DNA of 64,000 bases from Bacillus gaemokensis. GTDB lineage: Bacteria; Bacillota; Bacilli; Bacillales; Bacillaceae_G. Below, piece after piece: positions 52,061-61,157 of this stretch. The stretch lies in contig NZ_LTAQ01000070.1 of the NCBI RefSeq assembly GCF_001590835.1, positions 1 through 64,000 of the forward strand, written 5' to 3'. A program made the translations under genes and the position numbers. The notes beneath the pieces are model-generated. The model worked only from the letters and a program-made list of their open reading frames with translations, was not told the DNA's origin and ran no database searches. Each line of letters opens with the position of its first letter. Positions within the stretch are counted from its first letter, which is position 1.

Positions 52061-52943
52061 TTAAAATAACGCCCTTGAATGATTTAACGCTAATATCCCC
52101 TCAGCAAACTGTTCACGCCACCAGATTTCGTCATGACCGCCTTGAAACTCACTATAGGTAATTTGATATTCTTTTTCTCTCAATGTCTTATACAGGCTTC
52201 TATTAGCTTGAAGCTCTTCTATTAAAAATGCGTTCATATTATCATTATAAGTAAGCTCATGTAATCGATCTATTTGATCAATTCCAACAACAATACATGA
52301 AGGGATTTCTTGTTTATGTATGAAATGATCAAGTGTTATCGGTGCTGAAAGGTTTTGTATAAATGCATTTCCATCAAATGCTATAAGAAGGTCTTGAGGG
52401 CTAGAAGTGTGAGAATAATCATGAGGTGTGTAAATATATAGATTTCGTGTATTGCCTAAAACGGAACTGTAAAAAGAATATGTTTCAACTTTCCCTTGAG
52501 GATTATAATTTTTAGGGAAACTTTTATCGTACTCCATTTCCATTCCTAGTTCTAAAACAGCTGCTCTATCTGTTCCCTCTCCGAAAATTTTACTGTTAAA
52601 TGAATCTACCTGATACTGTTCACTACGCGCTACCCAATCATGTTCAAAATGATCATTAACTGAAAAGTGATAGGTAGAAATGAATTTTTCATTCGTTCTA
52701 AATGTTTTATAAATTTGTATCTAAAAGCTTTTCTAAGTAATTGGAATTAAGGTCCCAACCAGGATAACTACCAAATACATAAACATTTTCTGTATCCTTA
52801 TCTCCTAGCCATATGTACGTTATAAGGCGATATTGCTCATTCATTGGACAAATCTCTATAAGTGGTGTATGTAAAGCTTGTTTATTTCCATTGTTTAATT
52901 GATCTGCAAGTTCTGCTATCTTAGGACTTATAATTGACTTCAT
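52061..52943 (-). pseudogene. Enterochelin esterase-like (Fes/IroE family) gene, decayed
   Basis: ATG 52943 follows AAGGAGGGAAGAGG and the frame reads MKSIISPKIAELADQLNNGN to KLLDTNL, then TAA near 52707. The homologous sequence resumes in another frame as YKTFRTNEKFISTYHFSVND and joins MEYDKSFPKNYNPQGKVETY and LYIYTPHDYSHTSSPQDLLI. Near 52207 the segment that should carry the catalytic serine (GxSxGG) is missing, and the end EFQGGHDEIWWREQFAEGIL keeps the histidine. So there is one small deletion and one large internal deletion. Siderophore esterase activity is lost. Confidence 0.8.
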
Positions 52944-53078
52944 CCCTCTTCCCTCCTTTATACTATTCTATAGGTACTTCTTGTTTTACAAATAAATTCC
53001 TATATAAATATGGTAATAAACTTGTATATTTTATGAACAAAAAACACACAAACGATTCTAGTCTGTGTGTTTTCATTC

Positions 53079-53432
53079 TTATTCAGTAAGATAATAAAGT
53101 AATAACTTACGTGCTCTTTCATAATACATATAGTCTCTATAGAATATTGGATAATGTTCAATATATTTCTCTAAAAAACGAAATTGTTTAAAACGGTCAA
53201 AAAATGATATACGAAGCGATTTTATTTGCTCAAATGGGATTTTCTCTACATTTCCATGTAACACATAACTTAATGTTCCCGCAATATTCATCCAATATAG
53301 ATCCAAGTCAGCATTCATACAATCATCCTCAGAAAACATCTTCTTAAAATCATAATACATTTGACGTGTGTCCTCATACGGAAATGGCTGATATAAAAGA
53401 TTATGTAGTTTCTGTAACTCGTTAAATATCAC
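53079..53432 (-). CDS. YxiJ-like protein
   Basis: About 117 residues starting MIFNELQKLHNLLYQPFPYE, with DTRQMYYDFKKMF, DADLDLYWMNIAGTLSYV-type segment (NADLDLYWMN) and SLRISFFDRFKQFRFLEKYI. This matches the YxiJ-like family (PF14176), small cytosolic proteins found next to toxin loci in Bacillus. The start is taken as GTG 53432, since AGGAAAAAAG lies upstream; TTG 53450 is the alternative. No toxin is adjacent. Confidence 0.7.
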   Translation of the reverse strand: MIFNELQKLHNLLYQPFPYEDTRQMYYDFKKMFSEDDCMNADLDLYWMNIAGTLSYVLHGNVEKIPFEQIKSLRISFFDRFKQFRFLEKYIEHYPIFYRDYMYYERARKLLLYYLTE

Positions 53433-53473
53433 CTTTTTTCCTAGTATCAATCAATCATTCACCTCTCTATTTC

Positions 53474-54325
53474 TTATTTCTCTATCCATTCTAACAATCT
53501 TTCATATTGATTTTTTGCATCGTTATACCCAAGACTATATAGATTTATAAGCTTTTCTTGATTCCTCTCAATTCCACTTACAGGAAGCTGCATGCTTGGT
53601 TGAATGATATAGAAATTTCCTTTTTGTTCACTAGAATTCATATACGAAACAGTTTCATTATAAAAGCGATAATGCTCTACTAAAAGTTTAGAGATTTTTG
53701 GGTATCGTCTATATAAAAATTTAGCCATTGAAGAAAACTTATTCCGTTGTTTTTCATACCCTTCAGGTTTAGTCATAATAACAACATTCTTTTGATATCC
53801 GTCTTTTTGTGCCTTACGAACAGGAATAGGATCAATGATTCCTCCGTCTAGTAGTTTTTTACCATCATAGTCTACAGCAGGCGCAATAAATGGTACAGAA
53901 CTCGATGCACGAATAATTTTTAATATATCATCCCCATGCTCCTGTTTCGTATAATACACTGCTTGTCCTGATTCACAATCAGTTGTCCCAATAACAAACT
54001 GCTCATTTGTATGAAGAAAGGTTTGAAAATCAAAGGGGACAATCTTATTCGGTACTTCATCAAACAGAAAATCCATGCCAAACAATTCTCGTTTTTGTAT
54101 GAAGTTTCGATATGATATGTACCGAGGGTCTGACACTAATTCTGTATTTACTTTTTTATTTCTCCCTTTTTGACGAGATAAGTACGTCGCACCCATACAC
54201 GCTCCTGCTGAAACTCCAACTACATACGGGAAGAATACATCATTCTCCATAAAGTATTCGAGTACTCCTGCTGTATATAATCCTTTCATTCCTCCGCCTT
54301 CTAATACTAAACCGATATTTTTCAT
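53474..54325 (-). CDS. Patatin-like phospholipase
   Basis: A 283-residue patatin (PF01734). The oxyanion loop is LVLEGGGMKGLYTAGVLEY, the catalytic serine sits in VGVSAGACMGATYLS, and the catalytic aspartate in LLDGGIIDPIPV. The protein lacks a signal peptide and resembles YjjU-type bacterial patatins. It would hydrolyse membrane lipid acyl chains. Start ATG 54325 follows GGGAGCAC. Confidence 0.9.
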   Translation of the reverse strand: MKNIGLVLEGGGMKGLYTAGVLEYFMENDVFFPYVVGVSAGACMGATYLSRQKGRNKKVNTELVSDPRYISYRNFIQKRELFGMDFLFDEVPNKIVPFDFQTFLHTNEQFVIGTTDCESGQAVYYTKQEHGDDILKIIRASSSVPFIAPAVDYDGKKLLDGGIIDPIPVRKAQKDGYQKNVVIMTKPEGYEKQRNKFSSMAKFLYRRYPKISKLLVEHYRFYNETVSYMNSSEQKGNFYIIQPSMQLPVSGIERNQEKLINLYSLGYNDAKNQYERLLEWIEK

Positions 54326-54504
54326 CTGTGCTCCCTCTGCTTTTGTTTCTTACTTTTATTTTAGCACAAGATTTTATGATGAAGTGCTAAAAAGTTCTTT
54401 GCAATTATAGCAAAAAGCTCTTGAAATAATGTAAGAATCTCTATCTCCTTAACGTGATACAATATAAGAAACTCATTCCACAAATGATAAAGGAGGAATT
54501 TCAT

Positions 54505-54882
54505 ATGAGTTTATTTAGCGGTATTTTAGGAAATGCATCTGATACGAATACAGATAGTGTAGAACGTGATTTGCAAAAGATTATGTTAGATGATGAACAA
54601 GTCGAACATGCATATAAATTAATTCGAGATTTAATTGTATTTACAAATCGTCGAATGATTTTAGTTGATAAACAAGGGGTGACTGGTAAGAAAACAGAAT
54701 ACCACTCTATTCCATATAAAAGCATTACACAATTCAGTATTGAAACAGCAGGTCATTTTGATTTAGATGCTGAACTTAAAATTTGGATTTCTAGTACGCA
54801 TGAACCAATTACGAAAGAATTTAAAGGTGACGATAGTATTTTAGGGATTCAAAAAGCATTGGCAAAACATACAACTAAATAA
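54505..54882 (+). CDS. Bacterial PH-domain protein
   Basis: A 125-residue protein of the bacterial PH family (PF08000, YvbH-like). Typical segments are DEQVEHAYKLIRDLIVFTNR, MILVDKQGVTGKKTEYHSIP and AELKIWISSTHEPITKEF. ATG 54505 follows AAAGGAGGAATTTC; the open frame to 54454 lacks a site. Cytosolic, function unknown. Confidence 0.87.
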   Translation: MSLFSGILGNASDTNTDSVERDLQKIMLDDEQVEHAYKLIRDLIVFTNRRMILVDKQGVTGKKTEYHSIPYKSITQFSIETAGHFDLDAELKIWISSTHEPITKEFKGDDSILGIQKALAKHTTK

Positions 54883-54965
54883 CAAATTTTTGTATTTTTA
54901 TACAAATCCCAAATTACTAACCCGAGTTTTTTGGAAGAAAATACACTTAATTCTTTTAAATATAC

Positions 54966-55011
54966 AAAAAGATAGATTATATAAATTTATTTTATATAAT
55001 CTATCTTTTTG
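54966..55011. terminator. Hairpin terminator
   Basis: AAAAAGATAGATTATATAA pairs with TTATATAATCTATCTTTTT. Confidence 0.85.
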
Positions 55012-55060
55012 TTGTTAGTACTATAAAATTAAACTTTTAATTATTTGGATTTACAATTGC

Positions 55061-55084
55061 TAATTATTCTTACCTTTAAACATT
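55061..55084 (-). CDS. Possible 7-codon micro-ORF
   Basis: MFKGKNN followed by TAG, with GGAAAGGAGAATAAA in front. It lies just after the YfiT gene. A very strong binding site is the only evidence. Confidence 0.25.
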
Positions 55085-55101
55085 TTATTCTCCTTTCCTT
55101 T

Positions 55102-55623
55102 TTACCAACCTAATCGTTTACGTAAAGAAGTAATATGTGCTGTATGATGACGGCCATGCCATGAATATAATCCGATTGCCACCCCAAGTTTTGTCTCACC
55201 TGATTCCGGGTGATTAAACGTTTTTTCAAAGTCTGCAGTTTCTAAAGAACTTAATAAATTTACCCACCTCTTATGTAAAGCTTCTAATAGCACTAGAGAA
55301 ACATCTACTGGTAACTTCGAATCTGGAAGCTCTGCCCATTTCTCTTCTTTATAAGGTTTAATAGTTGGATTGTTTTCTGTTAATGCTAATTTAAAACGAA
55401 TGTAACTATTCATATGACTATCTACAACATGATGAACAACTTGCCGTACTGTCCAGCCGTTAGTCCGGTATGGCGTATCTAGCTGCTCTTTATCTAAATC
55501 TTTTATTGCTTTCGTTAGTTCGATAGGCAGTTTTGCAATATCTTGTATCCACTTTTCTATTGTGTCATGTGTAATATTTTCTCCATAAGTAAATTGACCA
55601 ATTGGATAACGTAAATCTGTCAT
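55102..55623 (-). CDS. yfiT: YfiT/DinB-family metal-dependent hydrolase
   Basis: A 173-residue DinB/YfiT-family protein, with [20 protein letters not shown] at the start and the metal-binding histidines in [17 protein letters not shown] and [15 protein letters not shown]. YfiT of B. subtilis belongs to the bacillithiol-transferase-like group and binds a divalent metal through three histidines. ATG 55623 is preceded by AAAGGGGAACAATAT. Confidence 0.88.
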   Translation of the reverse strand: MTDLRYPIGQFTYGENITHDTIEKWIQDIAKLPIELTKAIKDLDKEQLDTPYRTNGWTVRQVVHHVVDSHMNSYIRFKLALTENNPTIKPYKEEKWAELPDSKLPVDVSLVLLEALHKRWVNLLSSLETADFEKTFNHPESGETKLGVAIGLYSWHGRHHTAHITSLRKRLGW

Positions 55624-55659
55624 TATATTGTTCCCCTTTTGTTTTGAAGTTTCTTTGTA

Positions 55660-56154
55660 TCACATGTTATTCTGCTTCCAAATGTAATGTATGAAGTCTG
55701 TTTTTTGATCAAGTGGAACACGTGAAAATCCCGTTTTTTCTAACACTTTTTGTGAAGCCAAATTATCCTTTGTTGTTTTTGCATAAATTTCATTAATTTG
55801 ATGTTTTTTTGCTTGACCTAGAAGTAGTTTTACTGCCTGAACTGCAATTCCTTTTCTAATAAACTCTTCTCCTACACGATAACCTAGATAACCTAATTGC
55901 TGCTCTTTTTCTATATCTACTAAATTTATTCTCCCTACAATTCTATTTTTTAAATTCCGTATAAGATAAAAGTACGAGGTTCCTTCCTCTTGTTCTTTCA
56001 ATAGTTCATCGTGTTTACGCTGGAAAACCTCATACACATAGTAATCTTCTCCGCGACTAGGTACCGTTTTTTCAAAAAATTCTCTGTTATAACACTCAAA
56101 AACAAACAATTCTTCTGCATCTTGCTTCTTTAATTTTTCTATGTATATCTCCAT
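55660..56154 (-). CDS. GNAT acetyltransferase (RimJ/RimL type)
   Basis: A 164-residue GNAT enzyme with GRINLVDIEKEQQLGYLGYR, the acetyl-CoA loop VGEEFIRKGIAVQAVKLLL and SQKVLEKTGFSRVPLDQ. The layout is that of RimJ/RimL-like N-acetyltransferases. Length is normal. ATG 56154. It lies 36 bases upstream of the YfiT gene, so the two may be co-transcribed. Confidence 0.85.
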   Translation of the reverse strand: MEIYIEKLKKQDAEELFVFECYNREFFEKTVPSRGEDYYVYEVFQRKHDELLKEQEEGTSYFYLIRNLKNRIVGRINLVDIEKEQQLGYLGYRVGEEFIRKGIAVQAVKLLLGQAKKHQINEIYAKTTKDNLASQKVLEKTGFSRVPLDQKTDFIHYIWKQNNM

Positions 56155-56219
56155 TCATCACTCAGCCCTTTTTCAAATCAATTAACTTCTATATATTCGT
56201 TATTGAATAGTAAATCCCT

Positions 56220-57542
56220 CTATTTCCGCCGACTCCTAAGCATAGCAAACCATACTTTTGGATGAAAAAGATGTAGTGGACTACGAATCAGGTTCATCAC
56301 CCTAACCAACCGAATGTAAATTTCTGGATCACTTGCGGAAAGTTGATATATTTTTTTCGTATACCATTGCTGGAATGGTTGTATAAACGGTTTATTTCCT
56401 TTTATCTCAGGATGGCGAAATGCCTCTGTTGTAACCATTTCCCACGGCGTTGCAATAATCTTGGAAATACGCTTATAAAAGTCTCGAGTAAAATCATTTT
56501 TTAACGATTTTCTTTGCTTTAAACTCAATTGTAGCGCGACAGCTTCCATAGCAGCGACAGACATCCCTTGTCCAAAAACAGGATCAAAGCGACAGTGAGC
56601 ATCTCCAATTACTAAGAACCCTTCTGGTATATGTTTCACTAAATCAAATCGGCGACGTACTTGGTATGGAATCTTATGTATTTTTATATCTGTAATAGGT
56701 TCCGCTTGTTCAAGAAAACGAATTACATCTGGGGCAGGTAACTTATGAGCAAATGCAAGAAATTCTTCATCCGTTTGTGGCGCTGGTTCATTGGCATATC
56801 CACTAAAAGTTACAAAATAACGATCGTCTTCAATCGTTTGAATAAGAGCACCATAAGGATTTTCAGGAAAGCTCGGAGAAATAAGCAAATTACACCAGTC
56901 CAGACGTTCTTGCTGTTTCAGACGAAATAATCGAGTGGCGTAGAACAATTGAATCCACACCTTTTCTTCTTTCACTTTTATACCATATGTTTGTAACCAA
57001 TCTATATTTTTTGAACCAAATCCACTTGCATCTACAACTATCTCTGCATGAAGTTCTTCTTTCACTCCTGTTTTCAAACAACGTACTTTTACTCCAGTGA
57101 TTTTGTTATGTTGCTGATCTATGAATAATTGTTCAACCATTGTTTCATATTTCGTTATAATATTAGACACCTGACTCATTCGTCTTTGTATATGCCACTC
57201 GAGCATGGGACGACTTTGTTGAACAGAATTCAACTCCCCAACAAATGGTTGTTTCCATAAGCCAAAATGATGCCATTTCAAATCTCCAGTAAAATTATTT
57301 ACAATACCACCATCTTCTTTAAGCTGAGTCATAATCGCAGGGAATAACTTTTCAATTGCCTCTTCACCACCTTTTAATAACACATGGGGATGATGACTTT
57401 GAGGTGCTCTTTTTCGAGGGCCTTTTTCATTCCACTCTTCGCCTGCTTCTAAAATGATTACTTCTTGAAAGAAATCAGATAAAACTTTTGCTGCTAGTTT
57501 CCCAGCGATACTTCCACCAATGACTATTGCTTTCTCCAACAT
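56220..57542 (-). CDS. FAD-dependent oxidoreductase, halogenase/monooxygenase-like
   Basis: A 440-residue flavoprotein. The N-terminal Rossmann motif is KAIVIGGSIAGKLAAKVLSD, and the FAD motif near residue 300 is GFLVIGDAHCRFDPVFGQGM. SHHPHVLLKGGEEAIEKLFP and the overall layout are those of FAD-dependent monooxygenase or halogenase-like proteins. The halogenase lysine motif is not obvious, so I do not predict halogenation. ATG 57542 follows AGGAGGTAGAAAC. Monocistronic. Confidence 0.8.
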   Translation of the reverse strand: MLEKAIVIGGSIAGKLAAKVLSDFFQEVIILEAGEEWNEKGPRKRAPQSHHPHVLLKGGEEAIEKLFPAIMTQLKEDGGIVNNFTGDLKWHHFGLWKQPFVGELNSVQQSRPMLEWHIQRRMSQVSNIITKYETMVEQLFIDQQHNKITGVKVRCLKTGVKEELHAEIVVDASGFGSKNIDWLQTYGIKVKEEKVWIQLFYATRLFRLKQQERLDWCNLLISPSFPENPYGALIQTIEDDRYFVTFSGYANEPAPQTDEEFLAFAHKLPAPDVIRFLEQAEPITDIKIHKIPYQVRRRFDLVKHIPEGFLVIGDAHCRFDPVFGQGMSVAAMEAVALQLSLKQRKSLKNDFTRDFYKRISKIIATPWEMVTTEAFRHPEIKGNKPFIQPFQQWYTKKIYQLSASDPEIYIRLVRVMNLIRSPLHLFHPKVWFAMLRSRRK

Positions 57543-57609
57543 GTTTCTACCTCCTACTAATATGGCACCTTATTCTGCATTTCCCTAACATTTTAATAAA
57601 AGCATAAAA

Positions 57610-57648
57610 TAAAAAATCCTGCTATAAAATTATAGAACAGGCTTTTTT
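57610..57648. terminator. Terminator
   Basis: AATCCTGCTATAA pairs imperfectly with TTATAGAACAGG, followed by a T-run. Confidence 0.65.
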
Positions 57649-57657
57649 TATCAACAT

Positions 57658-57744
57658 TTATTCATCTTTTCTCTCTATCACAAGTACTATATGGGTGAAT
57701 AATCCACTGTGAAATACTCCTCCCGCTTGGTTATATGATTTCAA
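57658..57744 (-). CDS. Small protein, 28 residues, downstream of uppP
   Basis: The ORF MKSYNQAGGVFHSGLFTHIV followed by LVIERKDE starts at TTG with a perfect site, GAGGAGGTAGAAAAC, that overlaps the uppP stop. It is thus probably translated from the uppP transcript. The family was not recognised. Confidence 0.55.
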   Translation of the reverse strand: MKSYNQAGGVFHSGLFTHIVLVIERKDE

Positions 57745-57757
57745 GTTTTCTACCTCC

Positions 57758-58537
57758 TCAAAATATACCCGTGAACTGTAAAGTTAAAATTAGCAACCCT
57801 AAAGCCCAAACATAATACGCGAATACTTTAAGAGAATGGCTTTTTAAATACTGAATCATCCAAGATACTGCAATGTATCCAAAAAACGCTGCAGATAAAG
57901 TACCTACGATTAAAGATGTACTTGAAATTGCTTCAGCTTTTCCTTGGAAAACATCTACAAACTGCAAGATAATCGCTCCGACAATTGCAGGTGTTGATAA
58001 CAAAAATGAAAAATACGCAGCCGTTTCACGATCTAATTTTCTCCATAGTGCCGCCACAATCGTCATTCCAGAACGAGAAATTGCTGGAAAAATAGCAACC
58101 GCTTGAAATGAACCAATGATGAGAGCATCTTGATATGTAATATCGTCCATTTTCTTTCGTCCGTTTTTTTGTTTCTCTGCCATATATAAAAACAAACCTG
58201 TCACTAAGAACTCCCAGCCAATCGTTATACCAGTCTTCGAAATATCTTCAAAAAAATCTTTAAATAATAGGCCAATAATGACTGCTGGAATCGTTCCAAT
58301 GATAAGTAAAAACGTAAGTTTGGAAAATGGATTTTTAATTAAATAAATAAACTCTTTCCTGTAGTAAACAAATACAGCAAGTAACGTTCCGATATGAAGC
58401 ATCGTATCTAAAAAAAGGCCTGCTTCATCTAAACTAAAAAGATGTCTCCCTAAATATAGATGCCCCGTACTACTTATAGGTAAAAATTCCGTTAGTCCTT
58501 GAATAATTCCTAATATAAAGGCTTCTAACCAGTTCAT
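57758..58537 (-). CDS. uppP: Undecaprenyl-diphosphatase (BacA type)
   Basis: A 259-residue UppP/BacA protein with about seven hydrophobic helices. The catalytic motifs GIIQGLTEFLPISSTGHLYL and FPAISRSGMTIVAALW are intact. It removes a phosphate from undecaprenyl diphosphate at the outer membrane face, recycling the lipid carrier for peptidoglycan and conferring bacitracin tolerance. ATG 58537 follows GAAAGGAGATC. Confidence 0.93.
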   Translation of the reverse strand: MNWLEAFILGIIQGLTEFLPISSTGHLYLGRHLFSLDEAGLFLDTMLHIGTLLAVFVYYRKEFIYLIKNPFSKLTFLLIIGTIPAVIIGLLFKDFFEDISKTGITIGWEFLVTGLFLYMAEKQKNGRKKMDDITYQDALIIGSFQAVAIFPAISRSGMTIVAALWRKLDRETAAYFSFLLSTPAIVGAIILQFVDVFQGKAEAISSTSLIVGTLSAAFFGYIAVSWMIQYLKSHSLKVFAYYVWALGLLILTLQFTGIF

Positions 58538-58942
58538 GATGATCTCCTTTCTTGTTTGCTTGTACCAGTATATGATGGTTTTTTCTTGTTATGAAAGAAA
58601 GAGAGTTTAGTAAGAACGTTAATGCTATGATTTTTTTGTATCTAATTAAAGTGATTTTATTAGAAAATTCTGCCATAACAGTACAAGCGCTGTTCTAAAA
58701 GAGACATTTAGCATAGCATAAAGCCAATTATATGCTATTCACGGGTTTGGCAAATGAATAAAGATGAATTGTAAAGTATTAAAACTTAAATCGTAAAACG
58801 CCATATAAAATAGCAATTGGTACATATTATTCATTTACAAATGAATGAATGTATCGCGAATCTTTGATTTTTCTTTTTAAGAGTAGAATAATATGGTGAA
58901 TTATTCTACTTCTAGAACTGTAAAACATAATTAAATAGATAT
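58538..58942. other. Intergenic stretch with an inverted repeat
   Basis: No gene is supported. AGTAGAATAAT (58882-58892) pairs perfectly with ATTATTCTACT (58900-58910) and could be a terminator or an operator. Confidence 0.5.
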
Positions 58943-58978
58943 AAAAAAGATCCCACATTAGGGGGATCTTTTTTATTG
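58943..58978. terminator. Hairpin terminator after the small leftward gene pair
   Basis: AAAAAAGATCCC pairs with GGGGATCTTTTTT around a short loop. Confidence 0.8.
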
Positions 58979-59185
58979 TGTTAGCCTGTGATATAGAAAT
59001 TGCACTTCATTATCTGTTGTAGATAAACTAATTGATGTCTGTACTACAGCATTTATGGATATTACTAACAAAACAAACATGAACAGTAAAAACCATTTTG
59101 GAATACTTTTTCTCTTTTTTATAAAAGATATTAAGAGAATTAAAAGTAATATAATTAAATTAAATATACTATTGATACATACCAT
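58973..59185 (-). CDS. Small membrane protein with two helices
   Basis: A 70-residue protein: FNLIILLLILLISFI and WFLLFMFVLLVISINAVVQ are hydrophobic, separated by KKRKSIPK. It overlaps the end of the preceding gene by 31 bases, so the two form an operon. No family was recognised. Confidence 0.55.
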   Translation of the reverse strand: MVCINSIFNLIILLLILLISFIKKRKSIPKWFLLFMFVLLVISINAVVQTSISLSTTDNEVQFLYHRLTQ

Positions 59186-59442
59186 TCTAAGTTTTGTTGG
59201 CTTAATTTGTTAACGACATTCCGAAAATTTTCTAAGTCCAACTTATTTTCCTTGCTTTCCTTTATTATTGAATTAGAACTTTTATGACCAATTTTCCACG
59301 TGTAATTATTGTGTTCTTTTTTTACGCTATAATAATAGTTGGCTGCTTCTTGTTTTGAAATAATTTCTTCATTTGCTAAAGTTTTCGAACTAGGAATTAA
59401 TATCCCGATAAGAAATAAAGCAATAATAAATTTACTTTTCAT
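59155..59442 (-). CDS. Small secreted protein, unknown family
   Basis: A 95-residue protein with a signal peptide (MKSKFIIALFLIGILIPSSK, cleavage near TLA-NEE) and a hydrophilic mature part with EAANYYYSVKKEHNNYTWKI. It precedes a membrane protein by overlap. The pair could be a secreted protein with its partner or immunity factor, but nothing in the sequence proves it. ATG 59442 is preceded by a weak GGGAGACT site. Confidence 0.55.
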   Translation of the reverse strand: MKSKFIIALFLIGILIPSSKTLANEEIISKQEAANYYYSVKKEHNNYTWKIGHKSSNSIIKESKENKLDLENFRNVVNKLSQQNLEWYVSIVYLI

Positions 59443-59856
59443 ATTTTAGTCTCCCAAAATGAATTATTAAGTAACGAAATTTAAATTTTTGTTAACATAA
59501 AACCAATGTGTTATTGGAAGTAAATATGCTTGTTTGTAGGAGTTAAAAAGACTGGGCAAGACGGAATCCGAGGTCATCTATGCAAAATGACAGATGGCTA
59601 CGACGACGACACGAAGCCCCACACAATGTGCAGGGAACAGGAACAACATATAACTGCATCGTCAAAGATATCTTACAGGATAGAAGTGCATGTAAATCCT
59701 TCATCCTCTTTCTAAATAAGGTGTCACCCCATTATCATCGAACTAAGAAACTGACTTTTCCCCCTAACAAAAAACATCTTATAATTGATTTTTGTTTTAA
59801 CAGAAGAAAATAAAATAATCCCAGTAGAATACTGGGATTATTTTTAAAAAGGTATT
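59443..59856. other. Intergenic stretch with a short GC-richer island
   Basis: Between about 59545 and 59700 the GC content rises well above the surroundings and the plus strand is open in two frames (RRRHEAPHNVQGTGTTYNC and TDGYDDDTKPHTMCREQEQH). Neither has a ribosome-binding site and I recognise neither. It may be the remnant of a transferred gene. Confidence 0.35.
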
Positions 59857-60237
59857 TTATTTATAAAACACTTTATCAACATTATACTTCGCTTGGAATT
59901 CATTAATAATATATGTTTCGTAAATTTCTCTTTCTGTTGGATCTTCTACTACACATACATCAATACGGTATACTTCATCACGATGTTCTTTAATTGGTGA
60001 AACGTTGTCTTCAAAATGTTTTTTAATACGTTGTCTTATTTTTCTTGCTTTCCCAACAAAGAGAAGCTCGTCATTAATATTATAAAACATAAAAATGCCG
60101 CCTTTATCTCTTGGGAACAAGTGGAAATCGATAAATCCATGAATCGGAGTGATTCTTGGCTCGTCTCCTTTTATTACTTGTTTACGTTCTGTAATTGTAA
60201 CATCAACTTCAGGGATATTAATTTTAATCAAGTTCAT
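59857..60237 (-). CDS. GIY-YIG nuclease-domain protein
   Basis: A 126-residue protein with the GIY-YIG core: GGIFMFYNINDELLFVGKAR, then KIRQRIKKHF. The first tyrosines are replaced by GIF...LFVG, which is a known variant. A C-terminal ETYIINEFQAKYNVDK holds the glutamate region. ATG 60237 follows AGAGGACGTGA. The cellular role is unknown; UvrC-like relatives cleave DNA. Confidence 0.85.
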   Translation of the reverse strand: MNLIKINIPEVDVTITERKQVIKGDEPRITPIHGFIDFHLFPRDKGGIFMFYNINDELLFVGKARKIRQRIKKHFEDNVSPIKEHRDEVYRIDVCVVEDPTEREIYETYIINEFQAKYNVDKVFYK

Positions 60238-60432
60238 TCACGTCCTCTTTTGGTATAAAGGTAAATAATAGCATAAGTATGTAAGAAAAGCTATTAACAT
60301 TTCGCTTATAACAGATATATATGTATATACAGCTCTTTTTCTATTGAGTTTTTACCTACGCATAATTCCTATATATTACAATTTACTGTATAATATAAAA
60401 TACAGTATGCTATTACATTTGGAGGGGACACA

Positions 60433-60690
60433 ATGCCAATCTTATTCCAAACTATCTTACCCGCAGTATGCGCTATTCTCTTATTTTTTCTCTACTGGAA
60501 TACAAATAAAGAAAAACCTTTACTTATTCTAGCTTGTATTACAGGAATTTCAGCGATAGAAAGTATGTTTCAACTTACCGCTTTGAAAGAAAACGCGTTT
60601 TACCCATATTGGGCGGGCTTAAAAGTTATCATTTTGATTAGTACAGTAGCTTTCTTATTTAAAGGCACTACTAAGCCGAAAGATATTTAG
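60433..60690 (+). CDS. Small membrane protein, three helices
   Basis: An 85-residue protein with three hydrophobic segments (TILPAVCAILLFFLYW, PLLILACITGISAIES, VIILISTVAFLF) and short loops. ATG 60433 follows TTGGAGGGGACAC at good spacing. Unknown family. Confidence 0.65.
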   Translation: MPILFQTILPAVCAILLFFLYWNTNKEKPLLILACITGISAIESMFQLTALKENAFYPYWAGLKVIILISTVAFLFKGTTKPKDI

Positions 60691-60791
60691 GCCCCACTGA
60701 AAAACAACTTGATATAAGACAAAAACAAAAAAGATTAAGTAGTTATTTTTATTGAAAATTAAGGTGTTCCATAACATATTGCACGTTACAT

Positions 60792-60843
60792 AAAGGATGG
60801 ATAGGACAGGGAATGTTTATACCCTCCCCTATCCATCCTTTTG
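60792..60843. terminator. Hairpin terminator
   Basis: AAAGGATGGATAGG pairs with CCTATCCATCCTTTT around a 22-base loop. It may also serve the decayed leftward hydrolase. Confidence 0.8.
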
Positions 60844-60844
60844 T

Positions 60845-61135
60845 AAATCTTTAAATTTTACAACCGCAGTTTCATGTTTATGCATAGCTTTAATGATATT
60901 ACCAGCTGTTTCACCTCTCGCATGCCAGTAAAATTTATTATCGTTTTCTTTTCGCATAAGTTTCTCTGTATGGAGACACCCTACTACAATCTCCTCTTAC
61001 AACATTCAAAAACTGTTCCCAAGTATCTACATATTCTTCAAAATCTTTTTCATAGTTTGTTCATCAAGTCTTTTTGTTTGATACCCCCATCAATGAGAAT
61101 ACTACCTTTTACTCTTTCTGGGGATTCTTAAGATA
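60845..61135 (-). pseudogene. Alpha/beta hydrolase gene, heavily decayed
   Basis: Reading leftward, fragments are ESPERVKGSILIDGGIKQKD, then in another frame YEKDFEEYVDTWEQFLNVVR, then VSPYRETYAKRKR, then NDNKFYWHARGETAGNIIKA and MHKHETAVVKFKDLQ. The first block is the strand after the nucleophile elbow of an alpha/beta hydrolase. Several frameshifts and stops separate the blocks, and the N-terminal half with the catalytic serine is gone. Confidence 0.7.
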
Positions 61136-61157
61136 ATGGGTATGCAGCGCTCCCCCA

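Noticed and set aside
56220-57542. Calling the FAD protein a tryptophan halogenase
   Set aside because: The overall fold matches, but the diagnostic halogenase lysine motif is not evident.
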